A stretch of 64,000 nucleotides of DNA from contig VWZW01000500.1 of NCBI GenBank assembly GCA_013397115.1, positions 263,777 through 327,776 of the forward strand, in the 5' to 3' direction. A program made the translations under genes and the position numbers. The stretch is from Edolisoma coerulescens (taxonomy: Eukaryota; Chordata; Aves; Passeriformes; Campephagidae). Under the pieces are notes generated by a model. The model ran no database searches. It was not told the DNA's origin and was given only the letters and a program-made list of their open reading frames with translations. Below are positions 51,201 to 63,200 of this stretch, one piece after another. The first letter of the stretch is position 1, and each line of letters begins with the position of its first letter.

Positions 51201-54200
51201 CATTTTCAAGTGGCAACAAACCTGCCGGTTTAATGCCTTGGCAGTATTCCAGCACTTACTCCTAAGGTGATTGTATTTCAGCTTTACAGCACTGAATCAG
51301 AAGCACTTCTTGGAAAAGGGAAATTTTAGCTGGCATCTGGCAGTAATCTCCATCTCAGTTACTTTGAATAGTTGGTGACTTGAGTTACTTGGAAGAGTAT
51401 CAGATTTACCCATTAAGGCATCTTTTAAACAAATTTTGAGGCAAAGGGGATACCCCTTTTTTCTTCCATTGTGTCAGAAATGTATTTCTGTTTAAAACAA
51501 CTTGAAAGCAGCCATCTCCTGGACAGGCTTCAGGTGCACTCTAACTACATGATGTCCAGGTCCAGCACAATGCCCACACACTCTCACAGGCCTACAACAA
51601 CAGATTAGGTTTCCCTGTTCAATTTGGCCCTGCCTAGTTTATTTATTTGTTCTACAATCAAGGGACTTAATGTTCAGTGGCATTCTTGTAACTAGTTCCT
51701 GTCACTTCTGCTCCCTGCTACAGCCTCCTGGGAGGTGGGAGCTTGCCACGGTGACCAGCCCAAAGCCATGTGATGAACACCCATCCTTAGAACTGGTAGG
51801 GGACAAAGCTGTGTGCTCCTACAGCAACAAATTTTGAGTCCCTTCCCTACACCAAGGTAATGATTTTTTGAGTCATAGTAATATCTTATCTTTAGGTTCT
51901 CTCCTTCCCAAAAGCCTGTTCAGACCCAGACCAACCTTGACCAAACAGAAAAGCAGCAGAAACCTCCATTAATAACACCCAGCCTGAACAAGCTTTGCTA
52001 ATATAGAAGCACATGACCAGCTATGTACATCCTCAGAATTAATTCTGTTCTAGCTTGGAATGAAAAGCTTCTTGCAATACTCACTGTGCAAGGAGCATGA
52101 TGCAGTGCACAACACACACGTGCTATTTTTAAATCAACCTCACTGAAGTTCTCAGCTAGATTTATTGATGCCAAAATAAGCATCAGACAGTTGCATCTGG
52201 CTGTTTGTAACAGCCCAGGCAGTTTGACAGATTTTGCTTGAGGCTGCAAGAGATCCCTGCTCACCCACAGGGTGGACACTTCTTTATCTTTAGGAAAACC
52301 CCTTCTGTAAGAGCAGCCAGATTACACAAGTGTCAAGCATGTCTTCTACACCCATCACACCCACTGTACTGTGCTCAGAAGGCAGCTTTACACCCAGAAC
52401 AAACAACAGCAAAGAGAGGAGTCAAACACTCACCCGTGGCCAAACACTTGCTGGCATCCCCAGCTGGAGATGCCCGGATCCGATAGGGAGAGGCCGGGAT
52501 ATCATCTCCACCATACTTAACGCCAATCGTATAGCGGCCTGTTTTGTCAGGGACATAGGTGACTGTGTAAGTGCCATCCTTGTTGTCATGAATGTCCACT
52601 CTCTTGGGTTTGCCTTCTTGGTCCTGAGGAATGCAAACCAAAAGATTTAGGCACTATGAAGGTTTTGAATTTCCTAAGCTGGGCATCAAATCTGTTCACA
52701 GCCATACTCAGGTGGTCTCAGATACAGAACTATAGCTTTTTGAAGTGTAAATATATTTTGCTCAAAGACTAGTAAGAAAAGTAGACTATTAGGAGGAGAA
52801 AGGTATCAGACCACTATAAACCAGTCAGTGCTATCATTAACTCTTTGGTTGATATGAGAATGTTTTTAAGAGCAGTAAGCCATTTTAACGAACTTTATGT
52901 CAATTGTAAGAAGTTCAGGCTTCACTGTCATACATTGCTGCTGGAAATGAAGAACACTTCCCAGGTCCCTGAGGCACAGATGGGCAGTCAAACTGTGCAG
53001 CTCTGTCCTGAGTAAGCACTGGGTAGCCTTGGGCAGCTGCTCCCTGACAGGTCAGAGGGCAGGGGACAGCAGATCCCAGAAATGCTTCCAATTCTCCTGC
53101 ATGAGGCATCCTGCTGCTGGCACACTGCAAAGTCTACAGTTAAAAGCAGCCCCTTCAACTACCATTTCTCATCAGCTGCAAAGCACGAAGCATTTTAGAA
53201 AGTCTTCCAAGCCTGCTTACAGGGAACCACATGTTGACTCCATTTTTGTATTTTATGACTTAACACTGCCTGGGCTACAGTATAAGCTCCAAAGGACTTG
53301 AGATTTTAGGTACAGCACGAAAGAGCTTATTTCTTTCGGGAAGGCTTGTGAAACGTTTGACATTTAACAGCTCATAACAAGAAGCAAACAAATGCTGCCA
53401 GGAGGATCACCTATGCACTTCCACCATACTGGACTTGTGGAACTTGATCTTCAAAGCCATAGCCAGGGCTGGGAGCTCTGATAAGCATTTTGGATCCTTT
53501 AAGAGCACACTTGCATGCCAGAATAATGGCAACTGCCTTGCTGCACACGAGCAGGCATTGAGACAGGACAGGAGCAAGAATGCAGAAGGGCAAGTACAAC
53601 CAGCCATGCCATGACCTAGGCATGCCAGAGCTGAGCTATGTGCTTTATGGTCCACTAACCAGACACCTTTTTGCTGAGGCCACAGAGTCCAGGCACCAGA
53701 AACTTCAGAAAGAGTAGTAACAAAGATAAATCAAAACATTCCTGCAGTATCTCCCTAAGCAGCTTATGACTTCTGGCAACCTTGAGAGACATGTGTGGTA
53801 ATTTATCATAATGTGATGCTCAGAATGGTCGTTATCTCATGGCCTTGCTGAAATACACTGCTAGAACACTGCTTCCATTTCAAATGCCAGTATTTTCATA
53901 ATCTTACAAGCAACTATTTATCTCATTTTGGGCATTTGCAGAGTGTAAGGTCAGGCAAGAGCCAAATAGAGCATAGCTGATGACTTTAAGACAGAAGTTT
54001 CACAAAAGCACTCTCAAGATCTTCACAAATGCAGAGTGCAAGATGTTCCTGTACCAGACCTTAGGGTCCAGCCAGCAGTCCAGTCTCCAGGACACTGGGT
54101 ATGTGAGGATAAAGCTGTGGACACTCCTGAAAGGAGAGATTCATGCCCACCTAGAAAACATGTTTCCTGTCCTGCTTGGTTTTGTTACTTACTGTGATCT

Positions 54201-57200
54201 GTACAGCCAGAAGTCCCTGCCCAGCATCCTTAGCATCCACAGCAAACTCCACAGGCAGGCTGGCTAGAATGCCATAGGAACTGAGCCCTGGTCCACTCGC
54301 TGTCACTTTACTGGCATCATACGTAGGAAGCACCTTTACCTTGAAGGGACTTAAAGAGAAACCCATTATTTCCCCTCATCCCAAGTCAATGGCTGCTAGC
54401 TGCTGCAGTACACACTGAGGTATATGTGAATACACTCCTCCTACAGTGTCTGCTGCAGGTGCAGTGGGCTCAAAACACCAGTGAACCCTGAAGTTGTGCA
54501 AGAAACTGCACTGGTTTAGTAGAAAGGACCACAGCCAGTCCTTAAATGGTGCTCATGTGCTGGGAGAACACAATTGGATTGTTAAATCTTCAATTCTCTA
54601 AAGTTTCTCTTATCACCTTACCTTCGAGGAATCTCTTCATCAGCATATTTGACAGAGATCATGTAAGGTCCCTCCTGCATAGGGGTGTACACCACCGTAT
54701 GGGTGCCATCTCCATTGTCTACCACATTAACAGGTCCCACAACTCCTAAAAAAGCAACATATGTTTTTCTCAACTGTGCTATTAAAATACAGTCATCTGC
54801 TGCACAAAGCTACAAGATGCACTGCTCATTTACAGCTGGCAACAAGCTAAATTTCAATTTTTTTTTTAAACGAAAGCGATAGGCATGGATCAATGATCAG
54901 TTTCCCTTATTTTGTATTCAAAGCCATTGACTTGAGATAGATTTGTTATCCAGTGCTCTCTGGGCTCCCATCTTCTTGCTGTAAATAAAAGCTAGCATGA
55001 AAATACCGGAGAAAGATCTGCCTTTCAGTACAGTCTAGGTCAATTGCTAAAAGTGCATTGAAGATCTTTCAAGACAGAAAATGAGTAATGCTTATAATTA
55101 TCTGAACTGTCATTTGCAAGATTACTTCTTATTACTGGGATTCACTGCACAGAATTGAGCCCTAAAGCCAGTTGGTGTGTAGCATTCACCAGCTGAGTCT
55201 TTCACAATCAGGTGTTTGGAAAGGCAGGCTCGCTGCCTAGGCAGGAACACCCTGCAAGCTGCCAAAGACCTAAGAAAGCAGGATCAATCATTTCAATTTG
55301 CATTAAGCTAAATCTACAACAGATTATGTGACATATCAGTTCAGATCAACACACAAAGCAGTCTACAATTACAAGTTGGCTCTAAAACACAGAAAGGATT
55401 AGTAGTAAAGCAAGCACAAAAAAAATGTATATAGTTGCCATGCACAGCCTAAAAGCAACACCGTTGGTTCCCATTCCCTCCTCCAGATGATTCCTGCTGT
55501 TGCCAGCCGGATTTCCAAGAGCCAAAATTGCCAGTAGTTAGTGAGAGTTCAAACCTGTCTCAGTGTCACCCTTTGGACCACCTTTAAAGAAATCCGAAAT
55601 TGCTTTCAATGGGGAACGCCATCCCTGGGAATCCGTCTCATCCGCTAGAATTAAAGAAGTGTTACCTGTGGGGAGCCTGCACAGCGGGACCTGACACTCC
55701 AGTGGGGAGGCAGCTCTCACCTCCCAGCAAGGTGAGACTGGCAGCCAACAGGTACTCACTGCCAAGACACTGTGCCAGTGAGACACGGCTTTCTAGGTTA
55801 ATGCAAACACCATTAATGCTATCACTCGAGGGCCTCATTGCTCTCTGGGGACCACTGAGCAGTTTCACCATGATTCAGAGACTCCTGCAATCCACTGATA
55901 GAGGTTTCCCAAGTCACTGCTCACATGTTAGACCTTGGATTCACTTTTTGATGTCTAAAACTTAACATACAATTGTTGAGCGGTGATGGTTACTCACATC
56001 ACTTCTCCCAGCCCTGAAGATTAGGCTAAAGCCATCAAAGACACTGTCCAAAGCAGCACTACCTAGGACACAGCTCTCCTTTCACAGCATGACATGTGGG
56101 TCATCTGCCAAGGGACACATGCCAGATGAACAGGAACAGAGGGAAATGCTCATTCAAGTGGCATTGCCACCTTTGCAAGCAGGGCCAGGACCATGTTACC
56201 TGCCCAAACATAGATATGGGCACAGTCAGATGGAATACTTTGGTTCTTACCTCTGGGTCCTGTCACCACCACCTCAAGAGGTGCTACTCCTGCCTTGCTG
56301 GCATCTACAGTGAAGGACTGGGGGATTTTGGCTCGAACAGCTGTTCCTAGGCCTGGTCCTGCTATCTTCACCTTGCTGGGATCCACAACATCCTTTACAG
56401 GAACCTTGAAAGGACTGCCTGGAAGTTGACACAGCAAGTGTTAAACACCACGAAGTTAACAGTTACAGAGAACAAAAGGTCTTTTTTCCCTCCTTTTCCT
56501 TAGGCTTTTTTATTACTATCCCTCTGCTGCAGGCAGGAATGACAACCCCACAGCCTCCACACTATCCCTCTGCTTCTGCAAAAGCCAGAAGTGTAATGAC
56601 GGTGCTTCTACATTTTCACAGAATTGTTGACAATTCTGTTGTGATCCATCTGCTTCTCACACCTCGGGAAAAAAACCAAATGTGAAAGAAACCAGAAGGG
56701 CGAATGAAGTATCACGGAGGCAATGCGTTTCCTTCATATCTTACCAAGTTCACTATGTCAACAAAGAGAATGGGACCAACAGGAAACATCCAGTGCCAAT
56801 GCATGCACAGGCAAATGTCTGGTGTAGGGAACAGTTACTATGCTTTCTGCAGTGACCAAAAATTGCAGTGTTTAATAAAATCCCCGTGACAGGATCACCC
56901 ATTAGACCCTCTTACTGCAGAACAGGATCTTTAACGTATCCCCATACCAAAGGGCTATTTTCATGACCTAAAGTATTACACACCACTTGTGCATAATACC
57001 AGTTATTTGTCAAGGGTTAGTGTCCCTTTCCCTGTCCCACTCATTTGTACCCACTTGAGCAAATGCCACTGCCTTTTCTGCCTGAATTCTGAGGAAAAGC
57101 AGAAAGTCAAAATCACATCAACATCCCATAGCACAAGGGAGATGCAGCCAACTGAGAACTCCGAGTCCTTAGTTTGACTTCTTCCCTCTTCTGAAAGCCA

Positions 57201-60200
57201 CTGAGCAAGAGCTCTTACCAGGAATATGCTCTCCCCCATACGTGATGTTAACATCGTAATCTCCTGGAACATAAGGAACATACTCGGCACTGCAGCTCCC
57301 ATCTTTGTTATCTTTACAGCTAATTTTAGATTCTGAAGGTCCTTCAACAGTTATTCCAAGGCCACCAATTCCAGCCCCTCTGCAAGACAGAAACACACAT
57401 TGTTAGAATCACCTGCTTCTAACAGCAGCTTTGTAGCCTTCACATGCTCTGGCTGCATTTTCATCCTTTTTTGGAAATGTGGTATCCTGACTTGTGATGT
57501 TCAGCCTTCAGCATGTGCTGGCATGCAAAGCTGTTCAGCGCTACCTCACTCACATTTTCCTAGAATTTTCTCCTCAGTAACTATAAATCCCTAATGTCAA
57601 ATGTTTGCAGAGCAGAGTAGATGATGAGGTAGCACACAGTCATCAGCTGGACACAGCTTGGCCTTTTTATAAATATTTGTACGGAGTTTAGCACCCTGCA
57701 TTGCACACACCACCACACTCCTCCCCCCGTCAGATATTCCTTCAAGATCAAACAGGCCCTGTCACCTGGTGACAACTGAAAAGGCATTTGGCTGATTTGT
57801 GAAAGCTTCTGTGAGTCCAGGTCCTTGTGCCTTCACACGTGATGGGTGGCAGCCCTCTGTGACATTCACTCTGAAGGGACTATTCGGCACAGGCACACCA
57901 TCATACATCACGCTGACTGTGTGCGAACCTGTTAAGAAGAGGGAAACATGTCCTGAATTCCCTAAATATGTTCATCACCTAACATCATTCTACAAGATGC
58001 TACAGATTTAAATGTCAGTATGTGGGTAAGAGTTTCCTCTTGCATTTCACAAGACTTCACTAGTGTTTTGTAACTGGGATGCCATCTACATGCTGTTCTT
58101 CTCAAGCCAAGTTACCGTAAAAGTCAGTTCTTCAAGTTCAAATACAGCTACTTCCTGCAGAATTAGCTCCTCTACTGGCAGACCTCTTGCAAAGATGCCA
58201 ACAAGTTACTGGCAGACCTCAGGGGTTTGCCAAATGAAAGTGGCAGAAGAGCTGCTTGCTCTTGGTTTTCCCCTTTCAAGTAAAAGAAAACAAGCCCCGT
58301 GGTTACCCTTTTCAAACGGCGTGTACTCCACTGAATATGTTCCATCGGCATTGTCTTGGATGAGACAGTCTGTGGGGGAGCCAGATGGGCTCATGATCTG
58401 TGTCCTGATGTGGTCACCACCAGCCTTTGTTAGAGGTCGAGCATCCACAGTGAACTCAGTCGTAGCTTCTCGGAAGACATCTGCAAGAAATGTTTTGAAG
58501 AGTCACTTCAAGAAGTGCATGTATTCCCAACAACAAAACATTTGGTGAAGCAGCATGATAAACAACTTATTTGGGAACATGAGACTCCCGCCTGTCCAAG
58601 GATCACCATGGAAACACACAAGGCTTTTACAGCTTTCAGTGCTCAGAATACTCAGAAAGAACTGCAAGTCCTACAAACTCTGATAACAATTATTCTCACC
58701 TTTTCCTTCCACTCCTGGCCCAAACACTTTAACTCTGCTTGTGTCCACAGCTGGCTCCACTTTGACCCGGGCTGGGAATTTAGGCACTTGCTCTCCTCCA
58801 TATCTCATCTTGATTGTGTACATGCCAGCCGAGAGTGGCACATAGGTAATGACATAGGTCCCGTCTTTGTTATCATCGATCTGGACCTCGGCTTTGGAAC
58901 CAGTATCTGACACCATGTCCACCCGCAGGTCCCCAGGGCCCGCTTCCGTGCAGTCAACATTCAGCAGCCCTGCCTCGCCTACTTTACCGCGCTCCAGACC
59001 TGGGCCCGTGGCAATGACTTTAGAGACATCAAATGGCATCTCTATATCTGCCTTAAAGGGTGAACCAGGAATGTGAACTTCTTCGAAGAGGATGTTTACA
59101 AAATACTCTCCAGGCTTTGTAGGCAGGTAGGAGACAGAGCAGGTTCCATCGCCGTTGTCCGAACATTCAATTTTAGCTTCACACGGGCCTTCTACTGTCA
59201 AACCCAAACCTCCAGTTCCTGCCCCTTTAGTATCTATTGTGAATTGGGCTGGTTTTCCAACGAGGCCACCTCGAAGACCTGGACCATGAGCTTTTACCTG
59301 GAAGAGAATATGCAGTTGAGCTAAACTGCCTTTTCTATGTTATTGCCAGAAGACTGCCTAGTTAGACTTGCTTGTATGTGGGACTCGATTAACAGGCTCT
59401 TAAAAATACACAGAAGGCACTGTCTCCTTGCCACTCATCCCATTTTTTACTGTAAAGTTGGTACTTCTCCTCCAAAGAGGTTTCTAGGCAAGGATATTTA
59501 TAATCTCACCATAGCTGCTTTTATATAGCCATGGGAAATAAAAGGTGGAAATGTTAAAATATTTGATGGCTGTACACATGTTTTTCTTGAAATATATTTC
59601 CTTAGAAAAAAGCATCTTAATATATCAGAGATGCTTATCAGACAGACTTATATCAAATTAGGAGCAATGCTTTAAATTTGCCACACTATGCAGGATGCTT
59701 GCCATATTTTTGATTAGCTCAATGTTTTCTTCAAATACAGTGTTACAGGAATGAATTCTACAAGTCATAGAGGCTGCAAAAGGAATCCCTGAGTGCTCTG
59801 AGTAAGGATGTTCTGGGGTATGTTTTGGCCAAGACCTAGCCAAGTCTCATGCAATAGCCCACAATTCAGTTTTCAGGTATCAGTTGCTGTTACAGCCCTA
59901 TACCACTCACTTACCTTGGAGGGGTCTGGAGGTAATGTGGCCTCCACAGTGTAGGGGCTCCCTGGGATTGGGTTGCCATCATAACTCACATCCACCACAT
60001 ACAGTCCTTCTTCCCGTGGGATGTATTTTGCAGTGCTGCACTCCTTACCCAGAACTGGTTCCACCAGACATGGCACAGCTTTCCTCATAGGACTGGAAAT
60101 ATTAACCTCCAGTTTACCCTGCCCACCAGCTCCTTTGGTATCAATTACAAATTCCTGATCCTTCCCTACTTCCACTCCTGAAAAAGACAAAACCCATATT

Positions 60201-63200
60201 ACATTACTTACTTAACATCAGACAGTGGTCCAAGGAATCTCCCATGCACATATCACTGAGGGAGAAGCTACTGCCAGAGCCCTGCCCAGTCTGCATCCCT
60301 CTGCAGGCAAAAAACCCTCCCAAGCCAAACAAAAAAAAAACCCAACCAAAACCAAATGCTTTAGTTACTTGATGCTACAAAGCTACAGGGGAAAACAAGC
60401 CTGTAAGATGTGGTCTGACAGTATCAGAGGCTCATTTCAGGAAAGCAACATATTTCACTGCCTAAAGTTCTTCCACTTTTGGAAAACAAAAAGACTGTAT
60501 GAATGACACTGTGCACTGTAGCAGTTTGATACATTTAAACAAACAGCCATCTAGCCCTCAGGGAAACAGATTTCATCAGTGAGTGCTCAGCCTGGCAAAG
60601 CATCCAGCTCTGTTCACCCCAAACACGTTTTGTCCACACAACTATATAATCTTTGCAAAAAAGAAAAAAAAAAAATTAAATTCAGTCCTCAAGAGGACCA
60701 CCTAAATAAGAGTGGTCAAGTTATAAAGTTGGAGCTGATTGATCCCCAACTGTAGCAAGTTAAAAAGGAGATTCTTCTGCCTGCTCCTGTTTCACCAGGA
60801 CATGTCGGCTATCATCCAGACTCCAGAGACCCTTCAGAGGCTTCCAGCCCACAGGTACTTACTGTTTTCAAGTCCATTGACTTTAACTTTGCTTAGGTCT
60901 AGCGGAGCAGCAACGCCCACTGTGAAAGGGCTTTTAGGGATAGGATCACCACCGTAAGTTACCAAAACCTTCATCGGACCCTAGTTGGAGAATTTACAAG
61001 TTAGCTCAGTTCCTCACTTCATACAGACACACCAATACCCAAGCATAACCACATCAACTAATCCATTTTATCTGGCCACAGCCAAACTTACTGGTTTATG
61101 GACACTAAAGCTCTCACACCACTGCAGCGATTCAAAGTACTAAATGGTTTTTATTTAATACAGGAAGAGAGAAAAAGACAGTTCTTTCCAGCATTTAATT
61201 AGACTATATCCAAGCTGCCTGGCAAAAGCTCCAGCTCAGGCTTGCTCCCACCCTCCTGGCGCTCAGACCTGACAGCTGAATGAATGTCCCACTGCTCCAG
61301 ACCAGGTATCCCCTTCTACCACATGGAGAGGCCAAAGCTAAGACTCCAAAGAGGCCATATTATTACAGAATCTGAAATACCAGGGGTTTAAGCTCTACAA
61401 GTCAGAAAGATTAATGCTCTTGTGTATTTTGGCTGGAATGCTGCATAGCCATGGCAAGCTCCAGCCCGTGATGTGTGCTCCTTTTATTCTCTCCTACCAC
61501 AGTCCATATTTTAGCTATATTCACTGTTTGCTTACTTTTCATTCTTGGCTGGTTCAGCTCCCAAGTGAAATAATCATGGATGTTTCATGCAAGCTAGTGA
61601 ATAGCTTCCATGATTATTTTTGGTTGTTTTTAGAAAACACACACACGGGTAGCTGTAGCAACACCACAAGATAGATAAGGCCGAATAAACAGCATTAAAC
61701 CAAGGCTGCTCTGCGGCTGACGCTGCCCCTCAGGAATTTAACTACCTACTCCATCTTTCCCCTGCTCTGAAGAGTCCAGAGTCTCATTCACAAGCTATTG
61801 CTTAGGAACCTGAGCAAGACAGGGTCCAGGAAAGACCTATGTGCTCACAGCATAGAGGGACAGTGAGGCTACTCTAATTAGCAGCCTATTTTCACCTCTT
61901 TTTAACCATTGCTCTCCTGCCACTGCTATCCTGTAAGCCCACAGCTCCTCCATGACCCATGGTACTTCTCCAGATGGAAGACCCAAGTGAGAAACTCGGT
62001 TTGGGCATCCTGGCTTGTTTCACCAGTGCTTTTCAGATGAAACACAGCAAGCTGGTACTGCTCACAAACACACGGAGTACAGAGGAGTGCTCCGTTCTGC
62101 ATACCAACCCTGACTGAACAAGCCAAAGCCTCTCCAAACAGGCATGCCGGCCACATCCTGAGATCATGCAACTGCTTTATCTGAAAACAAATGCTAGCTC
62201 TATGGTGCTTCCAAGAATTCTAATCCAGCATTATCAGCTAAATAATACTGCAGTCTTCCTTATCAGTCCACTTTTACATAGCTCCATTCAGGGAAGCTGG
62301 GGCAGATGACCTAGTAGCTCATTTGGTTGTTCAGGAGAACAAGAGCAGCAAAACACTTTCATTTCAGCACCAGAGCATCTGTGTCCTCAGAAATATGAGA
62401 TTCGTGCATTCTGGAGTTTAGTGGCCCTTTACAACATGTAAGTACAGCATAAGGAAAAATACTTCCAGTTATTAGCAGCCTCCACTTTCAGCTCTTTAAT
62501 GGTGTTGCTAGGAAGTATCTCTCTGTGAACCAAACCAAGTCAGACTCAATTTTTTCCAACCTAAGGGCAAACCTCAAATGCAGACAAATACTTTGACGCA
62601 CTTAGTCTGCAGCTCAGCTTCCCTCCTCAGCACCAACTTCATCACTTTCCTACTGGGAACTAGTGCAGCATCACCCAAACTCTTCTTTTTGTCCCTGCTC
62701 AGGTTTGCACTCCAGCTCCTTTGATGCCAGCAGCTTGCTGACAGGCAGCACACCACAACCCCAACTCTGCAGGACGGTGGCAGCCCGGAGCAGCTGGGGA
62801 AGCAGTCAGCTCCATTGTGGAGTCTGGGAAGCTTTGCCACCTTTCTTCTTCAACTGATAAGGTATAGAATGATGATGTGAGCTATGTGCTACTGCTTCAA
62901 TATCTCTTTTCCACAGAAAAGAAAACAGAGGCAAGCTATCAATAACTACGCCAGAAAAACTGCATTACTGCTTTCCAATTCCCATTGTACTGCAGGCTTT
63001 AGGGATCCTGGGGAACAGGACACGCTGGCAATTTTTTCTGCTTTTTCGTCTGTGCACAGGTACTAGGGAGGGAGGTCATTGCACTACAGCAACATGAGCT
63101 GTTCAATCTTCTACTGCTGCAGGAGTCAGACCTACCTGCTGTATGGGCGTGTACCTAACAGTGTGGGAATAGTCATAGTTGTCAATGATATCCAGATCCA

